From Monosiga brevicollis MX1 (taxonomy: Eukaryota; Opisthokonta; Choanoflagellata; Craspedida; Salpingoecidae), in contig NW_001865040.1 of NCBI RefSeq assembly GCF_000002865.3, positions 2,200,715 through 2,221,861 of the forward strand: DNA of 21,147 nucleotides, written 5' to 3'. Of this stretch, positions 10,001 to 18,643 are shown piece after piece. Numbering within the stretch: the stretch's first letter is position 1; each line of letters opens with the position of its first letter. The notes under the pieces are model-generated. The model saw only the letters and a list, made by a program, of their open reading frames with translations, did not search any database and was not told the origin of the DNA. The translations under genes were made by a program, and so were the position numbers.

Positions 10001-13000
10001 CGTAACTTCTGCAAATGGATCGATGCCTGCCTCGGCGGCCAGGAATAACGAGGTATTGAGGGTAGCTGCGGCTTCGTTTAGGCCTGATAGGACTGCAGAA
10101 GCGTTGTTCAAACGACTCACATCTGCTTGCAAAACTGCCTCATCGAACTCCTTCAGCAGTGGAAGATGTGCAACCTGTGACTGGGCAGCCCTTGTTGTGG
10201 CATTGGCAGCTCGGTTTGCAGCCACAAGTGTAGCCAGGTCGGCAGCACTGTGGTTAGCAAGGACTGCGTTGTCCGGATTCACAGGCGGTGCCAATGCAAC
10301 CAGCCATTCGCCCATGGCTGCAACCGTGCGCTCCGTCTGATCGACATCACTGGCTGCCACACGAGAGAGGTTGTGAGTCTGAATGGCCTGGGCGTCAAGT
10401 GCGTCCACTGCTGCATCGAGCGTAACTGCTGCAGCCGGGATGGCCTTGTCCAGAAGGTGTGCGCTGTTGTTGAGGCGAACTTGCATGCTGGCGCCATCAA
10501 TACGCAGTGCGGCTGCTTCAGCCTCGACTTCTGACAAGAGGTTGGTGGTGTTGTTCAGCGACCCTTGGACTTGCACCAGCGCTTCGACGCTGGCAATATG
10601 GTGCTCTTGCAGCCTGGAAATATGAGCAAAAGTGTCGCTTATTTGAAGACGGCTGGCCTCGAACCGATCAACTAAGGTGGCGATGCCAAGCGTCGAGTGG
10701 TTGAGGCTAGCAAAGGCATCAGCAGAGTCGGTTGTGGCATTATCCAAAGCGATCTGGATGAGGCCACGTTGGGCTTGCACCTGAGCCAGCTGCCGGTGCA
10801 ATCCGGAGACCGCCAGAGGGAACGCGCGTGCCTGCACCTCGGCATGTAGGGCTCTATCAAATTTCGTCTGAGCGGTCGCGAGCGCAGACCTGTTGAGGCT
10901 GTTGCTGGCTTCCGCGAATAAGGCGGCCCACTGAGCAGCCAGCGTCTCGAGTGTGGCAGCAGTGTGTGCAACTTCCCACGCCGTTTGAGCTTGGTGTCCC
11001 CCAAGAGCCTCCAGGGACAAACGTAGCCGATCCGTCGCCAAAATCATCGTCACAAAAGCCGGGGCCTGCCAGGTGGTGACTGCTCTGCGAAGGGTGCTGT
11101 TGCCTGCGTCCACCGTCGTTGCCAACGTGGAGAGCTCTTGGGCAGTCACTGTGAGGGACGTCAAGGCAGATTCGCGTGCAGCCTGAGCTGCAACCAGGTC
11201 TGAACGCACTGCATCGAGACCCATCATTGCAGTCATGTTCACATTTCCAAGTGCATTCGAAGCGTTGTGCCACAAGTCGCGCAAGTGTTGCGAGCACGCA
11301 TTGCACGTCGCGCAGCCCACAAATGGAATCAGGTTGATGGCGGTTGCGACACACTGATCGCATCGTGGCCCTGCCACCCCGGGTAAGCATCTGTGGGCCG
11401 CCACAAGAACACGTGTCATCGGTCAGCCAGCCGTGACTGGATGGATGATCTCATATCTTTAGCATGGGAAGGGGTAGACTTACAGGCAGGTACCAGACAG
11501 AGGATCGCAGGCTCCGCGGTGAAGAGTTCCAGCTGGATCGCAGGCACAGGCGCGGCACCCAGACGCGCTCAGGTTGAAATGGCCAAACGCGCAGCGATTG
11601 CATCTACAACAAGTCCCAGTCGTCCCAGTGGTCAATATGTGGGGGCAAAGCCGTTGTGATGCGGATGTGGTGACCAATCAAGCATGGGCAAGAACTTCGC
11701 GTGCCACCCCGACAACAACAGCCCATATGCGCACTCGGCCCACAAGCCCGCTCCATGATCGATCAGCTTACCTTCTATCGTTAGCAACGCCGGGCCGACA
11801 CGTGCAGGCCCCCTGGGCCTCATCACAGATCGGGGAGACGGCCCCGAGGGTATGGCAGTCACAATCTTGACAATCACCAGCGGCTGAGAGAGCTGCGGCA
11901 CGAGCGCCACGAGCGCACTGTGCAGCGTCCACTTGGTTCAAGGGATAGGCTAGGGCTGAGCAACGGTGTGTGGTGCGTAAGCTGGCCGTGGCTGTGATGG
12001 CCGCTACAGCAGGGGCCACTGCAGGCTCCAGAGCAGCTTCCATGGCAACAACTGCGCGTGGTACCAGCGCGAGGGCGTCCCAAGCACAAAAGGAACCCAT
12101 CTCTGCATTGCACACAAGCGTGATAAGGACGCTCCCTTGGATCGTGAACTCCAGCGCATCGGCCAGAATGGTGTCACAAAAGTCATCATTAAGACATGGG
12201 GCCAGATTTGTTGTTCGGGCGGCAATGGCAAAGTCGTTGAACTCGATGCGCACGAGCGCGCTTGCTTGTGAGGCATGGCGCAGAACCAAAGTATGCGAGC
12301 CGCTGCTGGCAGTCAGGGGCAGGGCCACATGAATAGGGAGATGGCTGCGTACAAATGCCAACCCCAGGCCTGAATACTGCATGGTTGCGTTGGGATTGCT
12401 GGGTACAATGCGTTGGATCACGCTCGCTGCGTTGATAGCATCCTCAATCTGATACAATGAGGTGGCCACAACGGGCGCAAAGGTGCCGGCTGAACAGTGA
12501 TCACAGGAATGGCCTTGGATGTAGTGCCCACGACACGAGCATGTTCCGTTGGGTGCACACACAGAGCTGGCGCTAGCGCCGGGCAGACAGGTGCAGCCCG
12601 CGCACGGCAGTGAAGTGGTTGCATTGGTTGATACAGGGGTGTAGCCAGTGGCGCACTGGTCGCAGTGCTGCCCAGTCATGCCTTCCCGACACGTGCACTG
12701 GCCTGTTTCCTGCAGCAATAAGAGACCGGTGTGCAGTCCAGGAATGAGTCGAGCATGGCGGGAGCCTTTAAAAATGAAAAAAAAATATCATCATTCACTC
12801 CGAAGACCAAATCTCTCGACACAAATGTGTCATGTGCATCCGGCGGACAAGCCAAGTTTGAGGCTCGAACTATTCTGATTGGTTGCCGCTGGCCTACCTG
12901 ATCGCAGCTTGAACCGATCGCACCGCGTGGATCACAGGCGCAGTCGAGACATCCATCTGCATGTGCCGTGGATAGATTGTAAGAGCCGGTGCGACACGTA

Positions 13001-15432
13001 TCACACTTGAGACCAGTGACACGGGCTTTGCAAAAGCACTGTCCAACGCCAAGGGCCTGTACGTCATCCTCCTCCTGTACGCAGGACTGCACGCCACGAT
13101 TCAGGAAATTGACACGTGAGATGGATCGCATCACAGCAGGTGATACACGTCTGGCTGGAGGATGAAGTGACGTCGCTGGTGCCACACCTGATTGGAAGCA
13201 CCTGCTCGCACGCAGTTGCACGCTGAGCAAGGCGTGGGCGCGTGGCGGCTCACACCCTCGGGTCGGAAAAAGCCTGATAGACAGCGCTCGCAGTTGATTC
13301 CTGTGGGCACGTTTCACCGATGTCAGTACCATGACATAACATTTCAGCCAGAGGCTATTTGGCTGCGCCTCAACCTGCACCGACCTGCAGTATGATTGGC
13401 ACAGGCTACACAGCGTCCGGCTCCCACATACTGGCCATCTACATTAAGTGAGGAACCTTCCACACTCGGGTCATAGATGCATGAAGCAGCATGTCCGAAG
13501 CACTCGCATGGTTGACATGCGTGGGTGGCATTGCTCGTTGCCGGGGCCCAGGGTTGCTTGAGTACGTGCTGACCGGTGGCATCAAGGACCCCTGTCCAGG
13601 ATATACAAGCGTAAGTGTTGATGATGGGGATGATCGTGGGTGGGGCCAGCTCGGCAGATGAGATCGCACCTTGGTTGAAAAGGGGTAAACAAGACTGGCA
13701 AGACCGGCCTTGGGTATCGTGCTGGCAAGCACAAATACCCTCGTCCAAATCACAGCTATCAGCATGACCATGACAGTTGCAAAGCCCCACCATGTCCACT
13801 TCAAGGAGGGAGTGATGGTAAATAGGCGCATCTACAAGGGCGGCAGGAGGCTAGAGACAGTCCAGGTATAGAAATGTGGACGTAGAGACGCCAGCAAAAA
13901 AAAAAACAGAAACACATGCATGAAATGGGCAACGTCGGCATGAGGACACAAAGTCGCTGTTGTCACCAGACTGGACGGAGGTGCTGACCACGAAGCGATG
14001 CAGCTGCAGAAGACGAAGGCGGATGTGATCGGCCGTCACAAACGCGCGGACGGCATCCACCTCAAGACTGCGGTAGTCACTTGTCAGGCCTAGCGACGGG
14101 TCACGCCGTGGCATGAGACGCGGTCCGGTTTGACGCACGGGAACAAACGTGAACGCGAAAGGTAGTCGATGTACCTACTCGGCAAGGAGAGGAGAGCTAG
14201 CACAACAGGGGCTGGCGCATATGGATCGAGCTGTTCTTGCACGCACTCGGCCTCGGCGGTGCCTGTGGAGGTGATGCCGGACAGCGGCTGCATGCCAAAC
14301 GAGGCTATGATTTGTCAAGGCAAAAGAGCACCGGGTGAGATCAACGAGGCCAAGCCAGCGGTTCTGCGCACATGTGGCATTCTCACAGGATATGGGGGCA
14401 AAAAGCAAAAGGCCTGGGACGTGCCTTGACAGTCGCGGGCCATGTACCGCCAGGGCGTGAAGGAGTGACCCCCATCTGTCGAGCGCTCGATAACCATGGC
14501 TGCAGGCTTGGGCGAGTTGAAACGAATCAGGACATAGGCAAGGTGGTACTGAAAACTGGACTCGGCTGAATTCTAGGGGCGATGCGTCAGCGTCAGCGTC
14601 AGCAATGAGATATAAGGGTAAGAATTTGAGTGAGGGTGACAATGACCATCGTCAGAAGAATGAAGAACGTGAAAACCGGGAGAGCGCAGGGGTGGAACCA
14701 GAGGCCAAGGCCAAGGTCGAGGCAGAGACAGAGACAGAGACAGAGAGTCTCAGCCTCTTCGCACAAAAGGGAAAGGAACAGGGTGAGGAGCACACGCACG
14801 GGATCAAGGCTGATTGTGACGTTGATGTCGTCCATGCCAGGTGGACCTTGCCAGAAAGAAGATAGGTCGCCATCAAGGATGTGGGAAGGCGGGTGGAAGG
14901 TGTCTGGGTGTGCGAGACTGCAGCTGTGTCCGCAGCTGTAGGTCAGCTGGGTGAGGCCTGCACAAAGACCGCCATTAGGCACAGTCAAGGCAAGACTTGG
15001 TCGTTAAAGAGGGGAGCCAAGCACTGATGCGGGAGCTCACCGGCGACGAGGCAGACATTTTCGTCTACGGGAGCAAATGCGGGGGGCGTCGAGGAGTGGT
15101 GCTGCTGCGCATAATCCAATGCATCATGCTCGAGCAGGTTATAGGGTGGGACTGCCGACTCGCTGCTGGACCGGGCACCACAGGTCTCGGTTGCGATGGC
15201 TCGGGCGCCATGGCGTAAGGAACCTGCAGCAATGACCCAATGGATACTAGAGGGATGAGGGCTTATGAAGCTGTGCAGCAGCGCTGCCCATGCCTGTACG
15301 AGTTGAGCGCCAGTTCCAAGTTCGGCGAGCTTTACCGGCTTGTGGTGGCAGGAGCAGTGAGCTGTAGACCAGATCTGCTTGCAAAGCCAGCAGAACAAAC
15401 AGGCAAACGCCTGCGCTCAGACACCCATCCAT
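4056..15432 (-). CDS. Secreted laminin-like / TMEM132-like / dockerin / PAN chimera (3,191 aa)
   Basis: Fifteen exons on the minus strand: 15432-15336, 15223-15041, 14957-14800, 14572-14425, 14304-14179, 14089-13967, 13831-13670, 13591-13385, 13300-13188, 13086-12898, 12709-11772, 11603-11484, 11390-7024, 6887-6405 and 6217-4056. All phases agree; the sum is 9,576 nt. Domain order is: signal peptide (1-32), LN (35-295), five LE repeats (296-579), domain-IV-like insert (590-722), two LE repeats (785-886), helical coiled-coil (893-1433), TMEM132-like beta region (about 1441-2470), dockerin-like pair (2641-2700), Thr/Ser stalk (2839-2908) and three PAN-like repeats (2911-3191). The first two thirds follow the short-arm-plus-coil plan of laminin beta/gamma chains. 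The rest does not: I see no LamG domain and no transmembrane helix, so a secreted matrix or theca protein is likely. Exon 4's donor appears to be GC (14424-14423), and the exon 7/8 intron (78 bp, frame-neutral) may be retained. In-frame ATGs at 15522 and 15510 offer longer N-termini, but the ATG at 15432 gives the best signal peptide. Confidence 0.83.
4059..4901 (-). other. Three tandem PAN/Apple-like cysteine repeats
   Basis: Three units of about 85-95 residues end the protein. They share RF(S/A/G)(T/N)AF, then an E.C...C motif, then a C..(A/G)(A)(F/I)F(W/H) strand, C.LL.D.G and a final TxSxSL strand. Each holds four or more cysteines in a PAN/Apple-like order. The first two are closest (GAFFWL and C(H/K)LL(S/A)D(L/V)G); the third is more diverged. 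PAN-type modules bind proteins or carbohydrates; no partner can be named. Confidence 0.6.
4908..5117 (-). other. Thr/Ser-rich stalk encoded by microsatellite-like DNA
   Basis: Residues 2839-2908 are a run of TATSTSTST and STSSSS units followed by further Ser/Thr/Pro. The DNA is a degenerate GAGGTGGAC-type repeat on the plus strand. Such stalks are usually mucin-like, O-glycosylated spacers. It separates the dockerin-containing part from the C-terminal cysteine repeats. Length is likely to vary between strains. Confidence 0.8.
5532..5711 (-). other. Dockerin-like pair of calcium-binding loops
   Basis: Two 12-residue F-hand loops, DANGDCELDLRD (2641-2652) and DFNGDGALNQPD (2689-2700), have ligand residues at positions 1, 3, 5, 9 and 12. 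Each is followed by a short helix, as in type-I dockerin duplicated segments (D.NGDG.....D). The spacer of about 36 residues between loops is longer than in bacterial dockerins. Calcium binding is expected from the motif; partner binding is unknown. Confidence 0.72.
6251..6276 (-). repeat. Poly-T tract (26 nt) upstream of a 3' splice site
   Basis: Twenty-six adenines on the plus strand lie inside intron 6404-6218 of the laminin-like gene. Read in the sense direction this is T26, ending about 33 nt before the CAATAG acceptor. It probably acts as an extreme polypyrimidine tract rather than a retroposon tail, because no target duplication or retroposon body is seen. Confidence 0.8.
6405..9622 (-). 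other. TMEM132-like (cohesin plus Ig-like) beta region
   Basis: Residues about 1441-2470 show a string of TMEM132-family landmarks in the family order. CRLDNDGLCVFQL (1560-1572) resembles TMEM132 CRL...GLCVA.L. ARAGDVVAVQIGAHAWS resembles the KGDVLTFPVSI start of the cohesin domain. TDGRTTNMSTEAMTC (near 1830-1843) resembles DGTV.E..ESV.C. A GWR motif (1915-1917) is followed by VDVT (1944-1947), as in TMEM132 GWR...VDIT. STGLSLRM and ESAMLLCVANLSNGSTLALS resemble TGLSLSL and EAAISCWVQFSDGS. Animal TMEM132 proteins are single-pass adhesion molecules with a cohesin domain and Ig-like domains. Here the transmembrane helix is missing. The assignment rests on motif recall, not an alignment. Confidence 0.62.
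9656..11278 (-). other. Long alpha-helical, coiled-coil-like region
   Basis: Residues 893-1433 are Ala/Leu/Gln/Glu-rich with frequent N-glycosylation sequons (NAS, NMT, NST, NRS, NHS, NNT, NLS and others) and almost no Pro or Cys. They directly follow a CATCNAC motif after the last LE repeat, just as laminin domains II/I follow the LE arm. Heptad regularity looks loose, and many sequons suggest heavy glycosylation, so it may be a helical rod rather than a trimerising coil. Confidence 0.6.
12050..12448 (-). other. Laminin domain-IV/LF-like insert between LE repeats
   Basis: About 130 residues of probable beta-sandwich (residues 590-722) interrupt the LE array, as the L4 or LF module does in laminin chains. 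It starts LYQIEDAINAASVIQRI and includes GSHTLVLRHASQASALVRIEFND and a CLNDDFC segment. Identity to a specific laminin IV subtype is not clear by eye; position in the array is the main evidence. Confidence 0.5.
12479..13781 (-). other. Five tandem laminin-type EGF (LE) repeats
   Basis: Residues 296-579 carry the eight-cysteine LE pattern. Examples are CNCHGHADSC...CQHDTQGRSCQSC; CECFGHAASC...CANHTAGINCERCLSGFFRPEG; CNCVRAGASNQSC...CFCKARVTGLKCDTC; CACDPRGAIGSSCDQETGQCTC...GQHCDQC; and CTCLPGASASSVC...CSC. The repeats are split by short introns at 13669-13592, 13384-13301, 13187-13087 and 12897-12710. These fall in the same place in the joined protein as expected from the cysteine spacing. Confidence 0.88.
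13782..15432 (-). other. Signal peptide and laminin N-terminal (LN) domain
   Basis: Exons 1-7 (start). The signal peptide begins MDGCLSAGVCLFVLLALQA. LN landmarks are ILDGDLSSFWQGPPG (family DGN..TWWQSPP), INVTISLDP (VNITLDLG), FQYHLAYVLIRFNSPKP (Y.L.YV.IRF.SPRP) and MVIERSTDGGHSFTPWRYMA (a near-perfect LN signature). Then come RDCQASFGMQP, FVTADHIRLRLLQLH (ATNIRI.F.KLHTLGD) and IYHHSLLEVDMVGLCNCHGHA, the usual LN-to-LE junction. In laminins and netrins LN mediates polymerisation or receptor contact; that it does so here is inference. Confidence 0.88.
14573..14799 (-). other. Longest intron of the laminin-like gene, with GTCTCT repeat
   Basis: This 227-bp intron (donor GTGCGT, acceptor CCCCTAG) splits the LN domain between INVTISLDP and NSAESSFQYHLAYV. 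It carries a short (GTCTCT)n run and a (GACGCT)3 triplet near the acceptor. Removing it restores a continuous LN signature at phase 0. Confidence 0.75.
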
Positions 15433-15573
15433 TCCCCTTTGAATCTGCCAGAAAATGCGACGGCACTCGTGCGCACAGTTGCCGCGGATGGGAACGTTTT
15501 GACCCGCCATCAGCAGCCTCACTCGAATGCATGCATGCAGGCTAATGGGAATGATCCATTTTTTTCTGACAAG
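15433..15573. promoter_or_regulatory. Compact bidirectional promoter region
   Basis: Only 141 bp separate the start codons of the laminin-like gene (-) and the Barentsz-like gene (+). Both promoters and both 5' leaders must fit here or overlap the neighbouring gene. The stretch contains a GAATGCATGCATGCAGG near-palindrome (15526-15541) and a T-rich run at 15559-15566. No TATA box is obvious. If either start codon is wrong the gap would change. Confidence 0.45.
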
Positions 15574-15585
15574 ATGACGGAAACG

Positions 15586-15622
<37 letters not shown>

Positions 15623-17067
15623 GTCTGTCGTCGGTGGTCGTCGTTCGTCGCCGCGCCCGGCTGCCCATGCGACCCCTGCTGCTGTGCTCATCACTGCTGG
15701 GTGTTCCGGGGGGTTTTTTTTGGTGGGGGGCGGGGGACATGCTTCTTGGCTTGTGCTAGTAGTCGGCAAGGCCGGCTCACCTCGGCCATTGCACGGCGGC
15801 CGTCGCCAGAAGGTGAGTCTGGATTTTCGTACAATCCATCAGTGTGGACCTTTGCGTGCACTGATAGTGTGGTGCACCTGAACTGCAGGCGCGGGCCGCC
15901 GCGGGCGTGAGGCGCGCGAGGAACGCGAGGGACGCGAGGAGCGTCGATTCTCAAGCCGTGAACGCGACTCCCGGTATGTGTTCATACAAGCAGGACCGCT
16001 CGGACAGCCTGCGGTTTAGGCCTTGACTTTTGATCGCGGCACCCCACTCTGCAGCTCGAGGTCCATGCAAGAGCGCCTCTCCTATCGAGACGATGACCGG
16101 CGTCGGCCGGGCCGCAACGAGGAGGACCGGTATGCTTCACCACCTTCTTGCAGAGCACATAGCACTGTGCCCTTTCAGCGCCGTGTCTGAACACCAAACG
16201 GTCTCATCACAGTGCTTGCCTCTTGCCTTGCTGTACCCTGGCCGGCCTGGTGACAGAGACGATCGATCGCGCAGCTGGCAACGACGATCGAACGAGGATG
16301 AGAAGAGCGACGCTCCTCGCAGGTCTGCTTACGGGAACAATCGCTTCTAGTTACGAACAAGTCCATCCTTGTCTTTTACACAGAGGAGGAGAGGAAACAA
16401 ATTGACAAAAATGGCTGCTCATCTGTCTTTGGTGTCGCTGGCATCAGGGAGCGAGATGACGGTCAAGAGCAGGAGCGGCCGCGAGACCCTCAGCGTGTAC
16501 CGCGACGTGGCTACTTTTACGACCATGATGACCGTGCGCGAGGACGCTTTCATGGTCGCCGCGAGGGTTCGAACCAGGCACCGCTGAAGCTACCTCATCT
16601 GCCTGCCCGATGCTACCTCCTGGTGCTAACCAAACGTGTCGCCCAACTTGACAGGAGGGCGGTACGATGACCGCCGCCGTGATGACCGCCGCCATGATGA
16701 CCGCCGCCGTGATGACCGCCGTGATGATCGCCGCCGTGATGATCGCCGCCGGGATGATCGCCGCCGGGATGACCGCCCTCGTGGAGACTACCGGCGCGAG
16801 GATCGACAGACCTCGGCCGCCAACGGAAAATGGTCTCACGATCGCTTTCAGGTATGCCACGGGCACCCCACAACAGGCACATGTCTATCACACGCGCAGT
16901 GTCTCAACGATCCCTGTGCCGTTCATACGCAGGAGCTGCAAGCAGAGGCCGCAAACACGGCCGAGCCCACAACTGCCGGGGAGCGTGCCGCTCAAAACGA
17001 CAATGCTAAGACTAGCCCCATGGCCGAGTCAGGGGCATCGCCAGCCCGCCGGGGTGAAGATGAATGA
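15574..17067 (+). CDS. CASC3: Barentsz/CASC3-like exon-junction-complex factor, Arg/Asp-rich (247 aa)
   Basis: Exons are 15574-15587, 15760-15812, 15889-15973, 16055-16129, 16257-16322, 16448-16566, 16655-16851 and 16933-17067. Phases agree and the total is 744 nt. Residues 1-110 are Arg/Glu/Ser-rich with RSRS pieces. Residues 115-125 (VPRRGYFYDHD) match the first half of the SELOR/Btz motif (IPR.G.FFEHD). Residues 195-202 (GKWSHDRF) match the second half (G(R/K)W.HD.F). In MLN51/Barentsz these two segments wrap eIF4A3 and the RNA, with an aromatic from the first half stacking on a base and the W-x-H-D contacting eIF4A3. Between them sits a (DDRRR)n expansion (141-178) where animals have a shorter disordered linker. 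The C-terminal 45 residues are acidic/Ala-rich. The tiny first exon (14 nt) is the weakest part. An unrelated RD/RS-rich RNA-binding protein is the alternative. Confidence 0.66.
15588..15620 (+). repeat. (GT)n microsatellite overlapping a predicted 5' splice site
   Basis: An uninterrupted run of GT dinucleotides of 33 nt begins exactly at the donor predicted for the first intron of the Barentsz-like gene. The codons ATG ACG GAA ACG AG precede it. On the opposite strand it reads THTHTH. Confidence 0.9.
16666..16780 (+). repeat. Coding minisatellite GATGACCGCCGCCGT
   Basis: Tandem 12- and 15-nt units (GATGAYCGCCGCCRK and a shorter form) encode DDRRR, DDRRH and DDRR repeats inside exon 7 of the Barentsz-like protein. 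Unit length changes in multiples of 3, so copy-number change would keep the frame. It is coding and has no spacers, so it is not a CRISPR array. Confidence 0.88.
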
Positions 17068-17476
17068 GGCACATTGTCTTTCGGGAATGAATCCCCTTGT
17101 CAGTGACTGCCGGGTGCATAAAAACAGCCCTTCCTTCCTCTGCCATCACCATGAGGCTTTTTCAAATCAGCGTCAACTCTTGGGTCCGGATTCATGACGG
17201 CTGCGATTCTTGCGGCATGTGTTGTTAATTTCTCTTCTTTTCTTCATTTTTTCCTCCCGTGTGTGCGTGTTGGAGTTTGGAAGCACGCGCGTTTGCATTA
17301 ATTAAGATCAGACGGTTAAGAGGCTTGGTCAGGTGCGCTCGCTTGCGTGCCGTGAGGCATGTCGCAAAACAAAAGCTCAGGACATAAAGAAAGAGGGCTG
17401 GAGGAACAGGGGAGAGGCCCTAAAGTGGCTCGCTCGCTGTTCACGCTCCGTCGTGCGGCCTGGCCCTGAGGCGTCA
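17068..17476. other. Convergent intergenic region (Barentsz-like / COA7-like 3' ends)
   Basis: The two stop codons face each other across 409 bp. The stretch is T-rich after 17220 (TTAATTTCTCTTCTTTTCTTCATTTTTTCC), consistent with a 3' UTR. It holds no ORF with recognisable features and no AATAAA on either strand. Confidence 0.5.
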
Positions 17477-18530
17477 TCAAGTCTCGGCAAGTAGCTCTTG
17501 CGCCTGTGCCTGCAACTGCTCAGCCCTGCCGGCGTCTTTGGCAACACCATCGCCTAGGAACAAGTTTGAAATGAGCGGCGGCAGGGAGCCAGGTTGCGAG
17601 CCGTCGGCCAGCATGGGGGCTGTTGTTCACACTCACCAATGCGTAGCATACGAGCCGCGTTGGCGCAGCCCCAGGCATGGTTGAGCTCGCAAGCGCGAAG
17701 AGCAAACTCGAGGGCTTTGGGCATATCCTTGGCCACGCCTGTCGAGGAAGCAAGGGGAAAGTGTTAACAAGACTTGTGATGGAAACAGACGATCAAAGTG
17801 AGGAGGGCCAGGTGGGTGCCGTTGTGCCTGCTACGCGTACCCTCGGCCCCTTGCAGGTACATGGTTGAGGCCATGAAGCAGCCGTTACGAAAATCGCGTT
17901 GGCAGCACTTTTTGAACAGCTCGAGAGCCTGGGGTGCATCTCGGGGCACCTCATCTGGGATACCGGCTCGTAGCATCATAGCTGGGCGATGAGGTGCAGA
18001 TCAATGCAAGCCACGCATGGAGTGAGCGTACAGGGCCAAATCAAACTGGGGGCGCTGGTGGGGGGGCCGCAAACCTTTGTTGTGACAGCTCTCCACGTTG
18101 TCGAGCTCACAACCACGACAAAAGGTCTTGAAGGCAACTGGCAAACTGGCAGGTGTGCCACGCCCAGACATCTGCGCGCTTCCGAGCCGATAGCAACTGC
18201 GACCGTAGCTTTTCTCAAAGCACAGCTCCCGATACATCTCGATGGCTCTGTCAAGACACAACACCCCCGGCCCCATGAGAGACCGCGGATGTGACCAAGC
18301 CGAGTAAAACCTCTGCGCAGAGGCAGGCTGGCAAGTCCGCGCAAGTCCGAGCAAGTGGAACTCCCGTACTTTGTCGCGTTCTTGTCGACTGTCTCGTAAA
18401 ACTCGGCGAGGGCATGACAGTCAAAGGGCTTTTTGAACTCGGCACACTCGCGTTCATGCTCCCGTCGCAGGTCGTTAAAATACTCCTGAAGCTCAGACCC
18501 ATCCTTACTCCATCCGTACGTTTCCGCCAT
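17477..18530 (-). CDS. COA7: COA7-like Sel1-repeat, cysteine-rich mitochondrial assembly protein (217 aa)
   Basis: Exons on the minus strand are 18530-18370, 18247-18075, 17981-17841, 17738-17637 and 17553-17477; phases 2,1,1,1 agree and the total is 654 nt. Each repeat is a Sel1-like helical hairpin with paired cysteines. The pairs are Cys29/38, Cys63/72 (ELCFEKSYGRSCYRLG), Cys100/108 (CELDNVESC), Cys138/146 (CQRDFRNGC) and Cys175/183 (CELNHAWGCANAARML), in 12 cysteines total. The last repeat and the GDGVAKD continuation closely follow human COA7 ([25 protein letters not shown]). The human protein is 231 residues, so the length also fits. COA7 acts in the mitochondrial intermembrane space, where it binds haem and supports cytochrome c oxidase assembly; its cysteines form intra-repeat disulfides. 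No cleavable presequence is visible, as expected for import by the disulfide relay. Confidence 0.87.
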
Positions 18531-18623
18531 GGCGCCAAGGTCGCACGTCACCGACCGGGACCCGTCACGAACAGCACCACCAACACGAGCCACTGAGCTG
18601 AGCGGGCAAAATGGACTGACACA

Positions 18624-18643
18624 TGTGTGTGTGTGTGTCAAAA

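Noticed and set aside
4056-15432. Possibility that two or more separate genes (laminin-like and TMEM132-like) were merged
   Set aside because: The exon 11390-7024 contains the end of an LE repeat, the helical rod and most of the TMEM132-like region without a stop. The later exons join at matching phases, and no promoter-like gap separates the parts.
15588-15910. Plus-strand frames reading through the (GT)n repeat (CVCVCV proteins)
   Set aside because: They are a translation of a microsatellite. Only the short parts used as exons 15574-15587 and 15760-15812 fit the neighbouring phases.
16666-16780. Short repeated units that could suggest a CRISPR array
   Set aside because: Units are contiguous with no unique spacers, are coding, and sit in a spliced eukaryotic gene.
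16444-16891. Minus-strand frames rich in AVITAA and HHGGDHHGG
   Set aside because: These are shadows of the DDRR-coding minisatellite. The plus frame is tied by phase to seven other exons and carries the SELOR motifs.
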